Of a DNA stretch of 64,000 bases, positions 1 through 8,996 are shown piece after piece. The stretch is taken from NCBI RefSeq assembly GCF_014203395.1, contig NZ_JACHIW010000002.1, positions 1,922,001 to 1,986,000 of the forward strand. The letters run 5' to 3'. The notes under the pieces are model-generated. The model saw only the letters and a list, made by a program, of their open reading frames with translations, ran no database searches and was not told the DNA's origin. The position numbers were made by a program, and so were the translations under genes. The DNA is from Saccharopolyspora phatthalungensis. Its GTDB lineage: Bacteria > Actinomycetota > Actinomycetes > Mycobacteriales > Pseudonocardiaceae. Positions within the stretch are counted from its first letter, which is position 1. Every line of letters starts with the position of its first letter.

Positions 1-701
1 TTGTCACCCAAGCCGCGCACCAACACCTTGGTGATCGCATTACCCACCACATTGCCCAGCGCCGAGAGCGGCGCCGCCAGCAACCCGCTGAACGAACCGA
101 CCCCCACCGCCATCGTCGTCAGCTGGCCATCCCATTTCTTCCGCGTCCCCAGTGCGAACTGCAACCCCTGCGCCCCCGCATCCATCACCACCTGCAACCC
201 GATCCCCACCACCTGGGCCATCGCCAGCCGCATGAACAGCTGCCCCCACCACCGCGACAGCAGAAACCGCATCACCGCGAACCGCGCGGCCAGCCACGCC
301 ATACTCGCCCCGCCCGTGGGCCCGGCCATCGCCACCGCCCACGCGATCTCCGCCACCAGCAGGAGCAAACCCCCCACCGTCACGAACTTCAGATACTGCA
401 CCTGCAACGCCAGATTCCGCACAAACCCCGCCAGCTCCCGCAACCCCGCACTTCCGGACTCCAACACCGGAGAAAACGCCGCCAACCGCTCGGTGAACCG
501 GTCCGCCGCTTTGCCCGAGAATCCTCCCCGTACCCGCTCGACTACATCCCCCACCACCGGACCCAACGTCTCCACCGTCTCCGCACCCGACTCCAACCGC
601 TCCGCCACCGCGAACAACGCGTCCTCGTCCGCATCCGTCATGTCTTCGCCGGTCAACACCTGAAAAAGCCGCCTCACCTCCTCCGGCACCAGCACCGACA
701 T
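1..701 (-). CDS. Giant WXG100-like (CpnT-type N-domain) polymorphic-toxin protein, partial
   Basis: Reads from an ATG at 701 leftward and stays open to the window edge, so only the first ~233 residues are present. The start (MSVLVPEEVRRLFQVLTGED) nearly matches the start of the 3348-aa protein at 30890-40936. The resemblance continues through a helical WXG100-like region, a hydrophobic stretch (VTVGGLLLLL...EIAWAVAMAG) and the WWGQLFMRLA segment. In the known family this N-terminal module is the trafficking part of ESX-exported polymorphic toxins such as CpnT, and the variable C-terminus carries the effector. The C-terminus lies outside the window, so the activity is unknown. The plus-strand ORF over the same bases is a GC-codon shadow. 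Confidence 0.8.
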   Translation of the reverse strand, partial: MSVLVPEEVRRLFQVLTGEDMTDADEDALFAVAERLESGAETVETLGPVVGDVVERVRGGFSGKAADRFTERLAAFSPVLESGSAGLRELAGFVRNLALQVQYLKFVTVGGLLLLVAEIAWAVAMAGPTGGASMAWLAARFAVMRFLLSRWWGQLFMRLAMAQVVGIGLQVVMDAGAQGLQFALGTRKKWDGQLTTMAVGVGSFSGLLAAPLSALGNVVGNAITKVLVRGLGD

Positions 702-856
702 CCGAAAACACCCAATCAGCTCACGCTTGAACTAGGCCGAACCGGCCATCGCACTGGTATTATGGGCCAGCTGCGCCCTCGCGCTAACCAATCACCCCCG
801 CACGCGCGGCGATATGCGCGTTCAGCCACCCAAAAATCGGAAAAAAGGGAAGACCC

Positions 857-1178
857 GACGAGGCATACGCCCTGACCGCCCTGTTCACCGTGCTGGCCAA
901 CCTGGGCCCTGCGCGCCCTGCCCTTCACCGCCCTGGCTCCGCTGCGCGCGAGCGAGACCGTCCAGTACCTCAGCACCCGCATGCCCGTCGGCGCGATGGT
1001 GATCCTGCTCGTCTACTGCCTGCGCGATCTACCGCTGACCGGCCCGCACGCACTCGCCCCGGTGGCGGCCCTGGCCGCCACCGTCGGCCTGCACCTGTGG
1101 CGCTGGAACGCGTTGCTGAGCATTTTCGGCGGCACGACCGTCCATGTGCTCCTAGCCAGCACGCTATTGCCGCAGTGA
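857..1178 (+). pseudogene. AzlD-family branched-chain amino-acid export subunit, decayed remnant
   Basis: From about 906 one frame reads LRALPFTALAPLRASE, then YLSTRMPVGAMVIL, YCLRDLPL and LHLWRWNALLSIFGG, the typical core and C-terminus of AzlD, the small subunit of the AzlCD exporter. The preceding segment (EAYALTALFTVLANLG) resembles the start of the same family but lies in a different frame, so there is an indel near 895-910. No convincing start codon or RBS is present and no azlC partner is nearby. The piece ends at a TGA at 1176-1178. I read it as a relic beside the promoter region of the giant gene. It could only be functional if translation restarted at the ATG at 981, giving 65 aa. 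Confidence 0.55.
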
Positions 1179-1362
1179 CCGGGCGTGGCGGGGCCATTTG
1201 GACCGCGGACGCGATCGTGAGGCCGAAGTGCCGCCGCCACCAACGAGAGGTTGGCGGGAAGGACCTTCCACTGTGGATCACGGGTGCGCGAGCTGCGGTG
1301 GGGACCGCACGTAACCGGTCCGGACTTCCAGGGTGTGCGGGCAAGCGCCCGCCGACAGAGCG

Positions 1363-1394
1363 GTAGCTCCTGTCTGCGCACAGACAGGAGCTAC
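1363..1394. terminator. Perfect 14-bp hairpin
   Basis: GTAGCTCCTGTCTG (1363-1376) is exactly complementary to CAGACAGGAGCTAC (1381-1394), with a 4-nt CGCA loop. There is no U-tract. It lies 185 bp after the azlD relic, so a rho-independent-like terminator or a transcript-end stabiliser is likely. The matched gene is unclear. Confidence 0.55.
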
Positions 1395-2499
1395 GTGTGA
1401 AATAACAGGGCTAAATTACGGCCAGAGTGCTGCGGTTAATTGAATGAGGTTGAAGGACTGCCAGCGTTATCAGCAGCCCCAGCCACCCCACCAACCACCC
1501 CAGCCCCAGCCCCAGCCGCCCCAGCCGCCGCGGCCCCAGCCGCCCCAGCCGCCGCGACTCCAACCGCCCCAGCCGCCGCGGCCACCGCCGCCCCAGCCGC
1601 CGCGGTTGGTGAAGATGGTGCTGATCTTCATTTTGATCCCTCGATGTTTCTGAGGAGTAGTAAGGATTCTCGTTGGATCTTCAGTTCAATCGTGCTGTGC
1701 TAGCGACAACACCGACGTGCCCCCCGAACACGTGCCGGCGCGGCATGGCCGGAAGTCCACGATCATTCATTGGAACTCGGGCGATGCAACAGCAGGCGCC
1801 CTTGCACTTTTTTGGTGTGCACTTGCAACCCTAGGGCCGACGGAACGCGACGAAAGGGACTTTCGCCCTCAGCACGATCAGTGACAGTCGTGTCACGAAT
1901 AGTAATCAGCACCGCCCTTCGGTCGCAGCGCTCGGAATGCTGCCTTCGACGTTGCTCGCCCCCGTTCTCCTCGGCCCCCGCTGTGGCCCCTCGAACGGAA
2001 CTCGAATTGACTCCATCATCGAGCGCAACACGCGATTCGTTGACTCGCTTGAGGAACGAGTCGCGGGCAGAAACTCGGCGGGTGGTCTCCGATGATCCAG
2101 TGCCCGGGGGTCGGCGATCATGGCTTCGGCAAGGCCCGTGGCGACTCCCCGGCCGATGATCGGTGCGAAGAAACCACTTCGACCTTGTCCCGAACTCCTT
2201 TAGCGGCAAAGTTCTTGGGCCGTGATTTTCTGATTTCGCCACGGATGCCATCCGCGATGATGTGCTTGACCGGACCACCGAAATGTCCATAATGGACACT
2301 GGTCCTCCTCGCCATCGGTGACGAACAGCCTCGACCGCGCGGCGCACGATCCGTGTGTTCGCTCGCCGGACCTGAGAGAAGTCTACTGTGGCTATTTTCC
2401 GCTCGATCGGGGTATGCGGCTACTTTCGAGTCTTCGGCACTCATTCTCCGGACGTAGACTCGCAATTTACCCGTTGTTAGTCCTACCTTGGGAGGTACC
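1395..2499. other. Gene-poor interval with a proline-codon repeat
   Basis: About 1.1 kb with no recognisable gene. At roughly 1476-1606 units such as CCCCAGCCGCCGCGG repeat imperfectly about eight times, giving Pro/Gln/Arg-rich or Ala/Pro-rich peptides in different frames (69 and 87 codons). I see no RBS and no family match, so I do not call them genes. The rest (1700-2480) has overlapping ORFs on both strands, with mutually inconsistent frames and no recognisable domain. Confidence 0.5.
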
Positions 2500-2886
2500 G
2501 TGGAGGCCAGACCCCAGAAAGCCAAGTCCTCTGGTGGCAATCCTGCCGCTCGCTCGCAGCCGGCCTCATCCAAGCAGGCCGGTCAGGCGCGGAAGGCGAC
2601 CGTGAAGCTGCCGTTTGTGACGATGGAGTTTCACCGTCTGGATGTGCGTTTTCCGGGGCGGGAGGAGTTCGCGGGTGCGGTCAGCAGCGTGCGGGAGAAT
2701 CTTCCCTCGCCGGGGCATCTGGCCTTTTACGGCGGTCTTGGCGCGTTGGCGGCGTTGTCGTTGATCGAGTGGCCCGTGGCGGCCGCGATCGGGATCGGCA
2801 CGGTGGTGACGCAGCGCGCCGCCGGGGGAACCTCCGGTTCATCGCAGGCGAATTCGGGTTCGGCATCGGAGACCACCGCCACGTGA
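2500..2886 (+). CDS. Small hypothetical membrane-associated protein upstream of the P-type ATPase
   Basis: 128 aa from a GTG at 2500 with GGGAGG at 2490-2495 at normal spacing. A TTG at 2488 is in frame but sits upstream of this RBS. The first ~35 residues are basic and low-complexity. A segment around KLPFVTMEFHRLDVRFPG follows, then a hydrophobic stretch (HLAFYGGLGALAALSLIEWPVAAAIGIGTVV) long enough for one or two short membrane passes, and a Ser/Gly/Thr-rich tail. Its TGA overlaps the GTG start of the ATPase by 4 bp (GTGA), so the two are translationally coupled. I do not recognise the family. By position it may be an accessory peptide of the pump. Confidence 0.7.
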   Translation: MEARPQKAKSSGGNPAARSQPASSKQAGQARKATVKLPFVTMEFHRLDVRFPGREEFAGAVSSVRENLPSPGHLAFYGGLGALAALSLIEWPVAAAIGIGTVVTQRAAGGTSGSSQANSGSASETTAT

Positions 2887-5800
2887 GGATTCTTGGTGGG
2901 TTGAAGACTTTGGTGTCGCAGGTTGCGGCACCGGCAGCGGCCCTGGCGCGCGAGGCGATGGGTGCCGGCGGTGGTCGGCGGGCATGGAGTGCGGACGGGC
3001 GCGCGCATATTCAGGTGCGCGGAGTACACGAGGCCGGGACGGAATCGGCGTCGGAACATCTCACCCAGGCGCTGCGGCGCCTGTCGGGTGTGCGGTGGGC
3101 TGAGGTCAATGCGGCGCTGGGCCGGGTGATCATCGGGCACGACCCGGCGGTGATCGGGCTGGCCGAGCTGGTCGGCGTGGTCGAGGAAGCCGAGCGGGCC
3201 AGCGGATTGGGCGAGCATCCTTACCAGGAGGCTGGCGCGGTGCGCCCGGGTGATGTCGCCGGGGTGGTGGGCAACGCGGTGGTGATGGGGGCGAACCTGG
3301 CGGGCCTGGGGTATGCGGTGGCGACCCGCTGGCTGCCGGTACCCGCGCTGGCGGCGTCGATTCCGGCGTTGGTCTCCACCGCGGATTCGGTGCAGCGGGT
3401 CCGCGGTGCCGTACAAGAGCGGGTGGGCTGGTCGGCCGCGGATCTGCTGTTCGGTCTCGGCAGTGCGGTGGCCAACACGTTGGCGCAGCGCCCGACGGCG
3501 TTGGTTACCGACGCCACGTATCGGTTCTGCCTGGTGCGGGAGTCCCAGGCGATGCAGCGCAGCTGGGCGCGGCGGGAGGCCGAGCTGGGTGAGCGGCCCG
3601 AGTACCACCGGTGTGCGCCTGTCGGGGTCGGTTCCCGTCCGGCACGGCTGCCCAACGGCCCGATCGAACGCGTGGCCAACATCGTGGCGATCGCCGGACC
3701 CGCGGCGTTCTTGGGCACTCTGGGACTTACCCGCAGCATCCTGCGGGCGCAGGGGTTTGTGGTGGCGGCGGTGCCGCGGGCGGCCGGGCTGGGCCGGGAC
3801 GCGTTCGCCGCCCAGCTCGGGATCGCCGTCTCGCGGCGCGATCTGGTGCTCGATCCGCGATGCCTGCGGCGATTGGACCGCATCGATACCGTCGTGATCG
3901 ACGCGAGAGTGTTGCAGGCCGGAACACGGCGTGTGCGCGGGGTGATTCCGCTCAACGGTGAGGCCGATATCGCGGGGATGTGGGAGCGCGCGCACGCCCT
4001 GGTCGGCGTGGTGGTTCACGCCAAGGCCAAACGCGACGGCTGGGCGCTGTCACGGCTGGGCGAGGCGGATCTGTCGCTCTTGGAGCGGGAGGGCACGTTC
4101 CGGCGGTCGGCCGGTGCGGGGGTGCACACCTGCGCGCTGAACCGGTACGGGCACACGGTTGCCGTCGTGGAGGTCGAGGCGGAACTGGAGCCGCTGACCA
4201 GCGAACTTCTCGCCGCCGCCCGGGAGGTCGGAACTGTCGTGCTCGCCGGAGCGGACACACGGCTTGCGGCATTGAATGGTGATCGCGTTGTGCCGGCCGG
4301 CCAGGACATCGCGGAGCTGGTGCGGGAATTGCAGGCCGACGGCCACGGCGTCGCCGTGGTCTCGACACGCAGTCATGCGGGCCTGGCGGCCGCTGATCTG
4401 GGCATCGGTGTAGCCGGTCACGGGCCGCCGCCCTGGACAGCGCATCTGGTCACCGGCACCGGCTTGGGCGAAGCGTGCGCGCTGCTGGGGTTGATCCCCA
4501 CCGCCCGCACCGTCAGCAGGCGCAGTGCCCGGCTGGCCGTGATCGGCTCGGCCGGGGGTGCCGCGCTTGCCGCCCTCGGACCGGACCGGGGAAGCCAAAC
4601 CCGTGCGGCGGTGCCTGTGTCGGCCTGTGCGCTGCTCGCTTTGGGGGCGGGAACGTATTGGGGCATGCAGGCGGGGCGGCGCCCGGCGCCCTCGGCCGTC
4701 CGCCGCACACCCTGGCACGCCATGTCCGCCTCCACGGTGCTGGAGCTGCTCGACAGCTCACCGGAGGGCCTGAGCGCCGAGGATGCGCAGCAGCGCGCAC
4801 TCAACCTGCGCGATCACTCTCAACCAGGCAAGACGAGCCTGGCGCTAGCCAGCCTGGAGGAGTTGGCAAGCCCGCTGACACCCGCGCTGGCCGCCGGCGC
4901 CGGAATCTCGGCCAGCATCGGAGCCATCGCCGATGCCGTCATCATCACCGGCGTGCTGGGGCTCAACGCACTGATCGGCGGGGTGCAACGGGTCAGCGCC
5001 GACCGCGCCCTGCGCAAGCTCCTGGACGCCACCGCGATCCCGGTCTCCTTGCGCCGCAAGGACAAACGCACCCGCGTGCCCGCCGACGAACTCGTTCCCG
5101 GCGACGTCATCGACCTGGTGGCAGGCGACTCCGTGCCCGCGGATTGCCGACTGCTGGAAGCCGAGGGACTCGAAGTCGACGAATCCAGCCTGACCGGCGA
5201 ATCCCAACTCGTAGCAAAGAACACCACCGCCACGCCCGCCCCGGCGGTGGCCGACCGGCACTGCATGATCTACCAGGGCACCGCGATCGCGGCCGGACGC
5301 GCCACCGCGGTCGTGGTCGCCACGGCGGCGGCCACCGAAGCGGGAAGCGCGGCTCAACCCGACCACACCCCAGATCGTCCCGGCGGGGTCGCCGCACGCC
5401 TGCGGACCCTGACCAAGGTCACCGTGCCCATCTCGATCGGAGCGGGCGGACTACTGCTGGTCGCCGACCTGCTTCGACTGCAACCCTTCGGCGCGTCCCT
5501 CGGCCGCGCGGTGAGCCTGGCCGTGGCCGCCGTACCCGAAGGCCTGCCCTTCGTGGCGACCGTCGCCGAGTTGGCAGCCGCCCGGCGACTGTCCAAACGC
5601 GGTGCCCTGGTGCACAACTCCTCGACCATCGAAGCGCTGGGCCGAGCCGACGTGCTGTGCTTCGACAAGACCGGCACCCTCACCGAGGGACGCATCGCCC
5701 TGCGCGGGATCTCCGATGGGGCCACCACCCGCAGCGTTGAACACCTTTCCGCGGCAGACCGAAAGATCCTCGCCGCCGCACTGCGCGCGAGCCCGGTGCC

Positions 5801-7370
5801 AGAACACGGGCAAGTCCTGCCGCACCCCACCGACCGCGCGGTCGTCAACGGCGCCCGCGACCTCGGCGTGCAGCCCAGCGAAGGCACCGCGGGCTGGCAA
5901 CTCGTCGAAGAGCTCCCCTTCGAACCCTCCCGCGGCTACCACATGGTGCTCGGCCGGGTAGGCAGCGACCACCTGCTCAGCATCAAGGGCGCACCCGAAG
6001 TCGTGCTCGCCCAGTGCACCCGTTGGCGAGGCGACCACGGCGACGTCCCCTTCGACGAGGCGGCCCGCCTGGGCGTGGAGCGGGAATTCGACCGGCTGGC
6101 CCGCCAGGGATACCGCGTGCTCGCCGTCGCCGAACGGCCCGCCACCGGCCGCCGCGACCTCGACGACTCCCGCCTGCGAAACCTCCGGCTCACCGGCCTG
6201 CTCGCCCTGGCCGACCCGGTCCGCCCCACCGCGGCCGCCGCCGTGCACCAGCTCCAACAGGCAGGCGTGCAGATCATCATGATCACCGGAGACCACCCCA
6301 GCACCGCCGAAGCCATCGCCGCCGAACTCGGCATCCTGGGCGGCCACGAGGTCATGACCGGCACCGAACTCGACGCCCTCAGCGACGCCGAACTGGCCGC
6401 CAAGGCCGCCGACATCGCCGTGTTCGCCCGCACCACCCCCGCCCACAAAGCACGCATCGTCCAAGCACTGCAACGCACGGAACGCGTGGTCGCCGTCACC
6501 GGCGACGGCGCCAACGACGCCCCCGCCATCCGAATCGCCGACATCGGCATCGCCCTCGGAGAACGCGCCACACCCGCCGCCCGCGAAGCCGCCGACGTCG
6601 TGGTCACCGACGACCGCATCGAAACGATCGTGGACGCCATCGTCGAAGGCCGCGCCATGTGGGCCTCGGTCCGCGACTCACTGGCCCTGCTGCTCGGCGG
6701 CAACCTCGGCGAAATCCTGTTCACCGTCGCCACCGGCCTGCTCACCCCCGGCGGCTCGCTCAACGCCCGCCAAATGCTGCTGATCAACCTGCTCACCGAC
6801 GTCATCCCCGCGATGGCGATCGCGGTACGCCCCCCGCCGGAGATCACCCCCGAAATGCTCCTGGAGGAAGGACCCGACGCCTCGCTCGGAGCCGCACTGC
6901 ACCGCGACATCTACCGACGCGGCATCATCACCGCCGCCACAGCACTCATCGCCTGGTTCCTCGGCCGCGCCACCGGAACCCGCCGACACGCCGACACCGT
7001 CGCACTTGTCGCACTCGTCGGCGCCCAACTCGGCCAGACCCTGGTCATCCGCGGACGCACCCCACTAGTCGTGGCCGGCGCACTCGCGTCCCTGGCAGCC
7101 CTCGCCGCCATCGTGCAGATCCCCGGCCTCAGCCACTTCTTCGGCTCCACACCGCTCCTGCCCCACGGCTGGGCCATCGCCCTGGGCTGCACCGCCGCCG
7201 CCAGCACCGCAAGCCTCATCCTCCAACCCCGCCCACACCACACCACACCCTCACAACACCACAAGACAACCCAGGACACGGCCCGCCACAGTCGGCCACC
7301 CCAGCAGCCAGCACCCCACGACGGCGACGCCCGAGCCCTCGTGCTGTTGCCGAAGCCGGTACGCGCCTAG
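2883..7370 (+). CDS. Large cation-translocating P-type ATPase (CtpH/CtpI-like)
   Basis: 1495 aa from the GTG at 2883, which overlaps the preceding stop by 4 bp. Core motifs are in order: TGES (~771), PEGLP in the ion-binding helix (~885), the phosphorylated Asp in DKTGT (Asp928), and the hinge GDGAND (~1207), followed by several C-terminal membrane helices. The PEGLP signature (not CPC) places it with P2-type ion pumps, not heavy-metal exporters. The extra ~650-residue N-terminal half, which looks like a second degenerate ATPase-like region with its own hydrophobic segments, is typical of mycobacterial CtpH/CtpI (about 1500-1600 aa). The transported ion cannot be deduced. The tail after ~1440 is disordered and rich in His, Thr and Pro. 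Its stop overlaps the convergent gene's stop at 7367-7370. Confidence 0.9.
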   Translation: MRILGGLKTLVSQVAAPAAALAREAMGAGGGRRAWSADGRAHIQVRGVHEAGTESASEHLTQALRRLSGVRWAEVNAALGRVIIGHDPAVIGLAELVGVVEEAERASGLGEHPYQEAGAVRPGDVAGVVGNAVVMGANLAGLGYAVATRWLPVPALAASIPALVSTADSVQRVRGAVQERVGWSAADLLFGLGSAVANTLAQRPTALVTDATYRFCLVRESQAMQRSWARREAELGERPEYHRCAPVGVGSRPARLPNGPIERVANIVAIAGPAAFLGTLGLTRSILRAQGFVVAAVPRAAGLGRDAFAAQLGIAVSRRDLVLDPRCLRRLDRIDTVVIDARVLQAGTRRVRGVIPLNGEADIAGMWERAHALVGVVVHAKAKRDGWALSRLGEADLSLLEREGTFRRSAGAGVHTCALNRYGHTVAVVEVEAELEPLTSELLAAAREVGTVVLAGADTRLAALNGDRVVPAGQDIAELVRELQADGHGVAVVSTRSHAGLAAADLGIGVAGHGPPPWTAHLVTGTGLGEACALLGLIPTARTVSRRSARLAVIGSAGGAALAALGPDRGSQTRAAVPVSACALLALGAGTYWGMQAGRRPAPSAVRRTPWHAMSASTVLELLDSSPEGLSAEDAQQRALNLRDHSQPGKTSLALASLEELASPLTPALAAGAGISASIGAIADAVIITGVLGLNALIGGVQRVSADRALRKLLDATAIPVSLRRKDKRTRVPADELVPGDVIDLVAGDSVPADCRLLEAEGLEVDESSLTGESQLVAKNTTATPAPAVADRHCMIYQGTAIAAGRATAVVVATAAATEAGSAAQPDHTPDRPGGVAARLRTLTKVTVPISIGAGGLLLVADLLRLQPFGASLGRAVSLAVAAVPEGLPFVATVAELAAARRLSKRGALVHNSSTIEALGRADVLCFDKTGTLTEGRIALRGISDGATTRSVEHLSAADRKILAAALRASPVPEHGQVLPHPTDRAVVNGARDLGVQPSEGTAGWQLVEELPFEPSRGYHMVLGRVGSDHLLSIKGAPEVVLAQCTRWRGDHGDVPFDEAARLGVEREFDRLARQGYRVLAVAERPATGRRDLDDSRLRNLRLTGLLALADPVRPTAAAAVHQLQQAGVQIIMITGDHPSTAEAIAAELGILGGHEVMTGTELDALSDAELAAKAADIAVFARTTPAHKARIVQALQRTERVVAVTGDGANDAPAIRIADIGIALGERATPAAREAADVVVTDDRIETIVDAIVEGRAMWASVRDSLALLLGGNLGEILFTVATGLLTPGGSLNARQMLLINLLTDVIPAMAIAVRPPPEITPEMLLEEGPDASLGAALHRDIYRRGIITAATALIAWFLGRATGTRRHADTVALVALVGAQLGQTLVIRGRTPLVVAGALASLAALAAIVQIPGLSHFFGSTPLLPHGWAIALGCTAAASTASLILQPRPHHTTPSQHHKTTQDTARHSRPPQQPAPHDGDARALVLLPKPVRA

Positions 7371-7588
7371 CAGCTTGCGCTCGGCTCGGCTCTGAAGTCG
7401 GCGATCAGGCTCCGCATCCGGGTCACCGCCGTCCTGGACTCCTCAACCAGGGCCGGCACGACCACGCCTGGACCGTATCTGGTGATCAAGGTGTTCAGCC
7501 GGACCGCAGCCTGCCGGGGTTCGTGTTCGGCGCTCCTGATGATGGTGTGCACCTGGTGGGCTAACTCATCGGGGTGAACGTTGCTCAT
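7367..7588 (-). CDS. Small conserved hypothetical protein (73 aa)
   Basis: Starts at ATG 7588 (MSNVHPDELAHQVHTI). A longer frame reaches 7732, but its first ~48 residues look non-coding. The protein is mostly helical (HTIIRSAEHEPRQAAVRLNTLI...VEESRTAVTRMRSLIADF) and soluble. It is convergent with the ATPase and the stop codons overlap. Function not recognised. Confidence 0.5.
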   Translation of the reverse strand: MSNVHPDELAHQVHTIIRSAEHEPRQAAVRLNTLITRYGPGVVVPALVEESRTAVTRMRSLIADFRAEPSASC

Positions 7589-7970
7589 GACGGCCCCTGC
7601 CTCGGGTGGCGCTATTTTGTCGGAGAAGACGCTACGGAATCCGAGTCCGCTCTTGTTCACAAGGTACGTCCGGCACCCAGCCGATCCGAAGACACTTAAC
7701 GGCCTGCTAACGCCGGCCGTAACGCACGCCACAACGGCAACGAAGCCGAGCAGCGCACAAGAGCATCACCCACAGAAATGCCACCACCGCATCGACCGGC
7801 GATTTCGCGCGAAACCGGCGCTTCCCCACCGCCGCCGCGGGCCGGCCTTTCTGACCTTGGCCCCCACGACCACCTGTTCAGGTTCCTCACGGTCGATTGC
7901 TCGGCGGCGGCGGCTCCGGTGCAGGATCGTGAGATCCACAGTAGTGGTAACGGGTGAAGGAAGGGCGCGC

Positions 7971-8963
7971 ATGCCACAAGCGGATCTCGTACTCGAAGGT
8001 GGCGGAGTCAAGGGGCTCGGAACGGTGGCAGCCGTCACCCGGTTGATGGAACACGGCTACCGCTTCCCCCGGATCGCCGGCACGTCTGTCGGCGCGATGG
8101 TGGGGGCGTTTGCCGCCGCGGGAGCCGATGCGGCGCGGATCAGGAGCTGCATGCGGAGCCTGGACCTCTCGCGCATACCCGATCGGGGGCGGCCGGGCCT
8201 GCCGTTGATCAGCGAGGGTCTAGCGCTGCTCACCCGCAGCGGCGCCTACGCCGGGGACTACCTTCAGGAGTGGTTGGACCGCGAGCTCGGCGCCCTCGGG
8301 GCCAAGACGTTCGGCGATCTTCGCCGCGACTCCGCCGAAGACGCCAGCGACGACGACGCCAACATACAGCGCTACAAGCTCGTCGTGCTGGTCACGGATA
8401 TCACGCACGGCCGACTCCTGCGACTGCCGTGGGACTACCACCTGCTCCACCTGGATCCCGATGTCCAGTCGGTCGCGGATGCGGTGCGGATGTCGATGTC
8501 GCTGCCGTTGTTCTTCGAGCCGCAGCGGCTCACCGACCCGGTCACCGGGGAGGTATCGCTGATCGTGGACGGTGCGGTGCTGTCGAACTTCCCCGTCGAG
8601 ATCTTCGACCGCACCGACGGCGCGCAACCCCGATGGCCCACCTTCGGCATCCGCCTGCTGCCCGACCTGCCCGAGGGAATCGACGACGTCTTCCCGGGGC
8701 TTGGCCGGCCACTACCGCCGCCCTTCGAAGTGCTCAAGAAGGTAGTCATCACCGCATTCGTGGGACACGACCAATCCCACTTGGACCGCCCCGAAGTCCG
8801 TAAACGAATGATCACCATCGACACCTCGGGCGTGGGAATCACCGAATTCGACGTATCCCCGGCCAACCGACACCTGCTCACCAGCAGGGCACGAATTGCC
8901 GTCGACAGCTTCTTGGCAGCCTGGGACGGCCGACCCTCGCACGCCGCGGCGACCTCGGCGTAG
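7971..8963 (+). CDS. Patatin-like phospholipase
   Basis: 330 aa from ATG 7971, preceded by a purine-rich GAAGGAAGGG. An open frame back to 7581 is not needed: the first family feature (ADLVLEGGGVKG) begins four residues after this ATG. Patatin signatures are complete: oxyanion-hole GGGVKG at ~10-15, nucleophile elbow GTSVG with Ser39, and the catalytic Asp in the DGA motif (LIVDGAVLSNFP). Patatins hydrolyse acyl esters of phospholipids. There is no signal peptide, so it is probably cytoplasmic or membrane-peripheral. It stands alone, with a degenerate copy of the dispersed palindrome at 7798-7816 upstream. Confidence 0.9.
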   Translation: MPQADLVLEGGGVKGLGTVAAVTRLMEHGYRFPRIAGTSVGAMVGAFAAAGADAARIRSCMRSLDLSRIPDRGRPGLPLISEGLALLTRSGAYAGDYLQEWLDRELGALGAKTFGDLRRDSAEDASDDDANIQRYKLVVLVTDITHGRLLRLPWDYHLLHLDPDVQSVADAVRMSMSLPLFFEPQRLTDPVTGEVSLIVDGAVLSNFPVEIFDRTDGAQPRWPTFGIRLLPDLPEGIDDVFPGLGRPLPPPFEVLKKVVITAFVGHDQSHLDRPEVRKRMITIDTSGVGITEFDVSPANRHLLTSRARIAVDSFLAAWDGRPSHAAATSA

Positions 8964-8996
8964 TCGAGAGGCCCGGCGTTTTCGGGTCCACGGACG

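Noticed and set aside
1..663. Plus-strand 220-aa ORF opposite the left giant gene
   Set aside because: Low-complexity Pro/Ser/Thr/Asn composition typical of an antisense GC shadow. The minus-strand frame has clear homology to the giant at 30890.
1440..1703. 87-aa and 69-aa proline-rich ORFs, considered as RiPP precursor or secreted linker
   Set aside because: Both frames simply translate a short G/C repeat; no RBS, leader-like segment or maturation gene nearby.
1763..2573. Overlapping ORFs that might be a degraded transposase
   Set aside because: No DDE, HTH or IS-end motif readable in any frame, and no inverted repeats bounding the area.
5451..6473. 340-aa minus-strand ORF inside the P-type ATPase gene
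   Set aside because: Antisense shadow; the plus strand contains all ATPase motifs across this segment.
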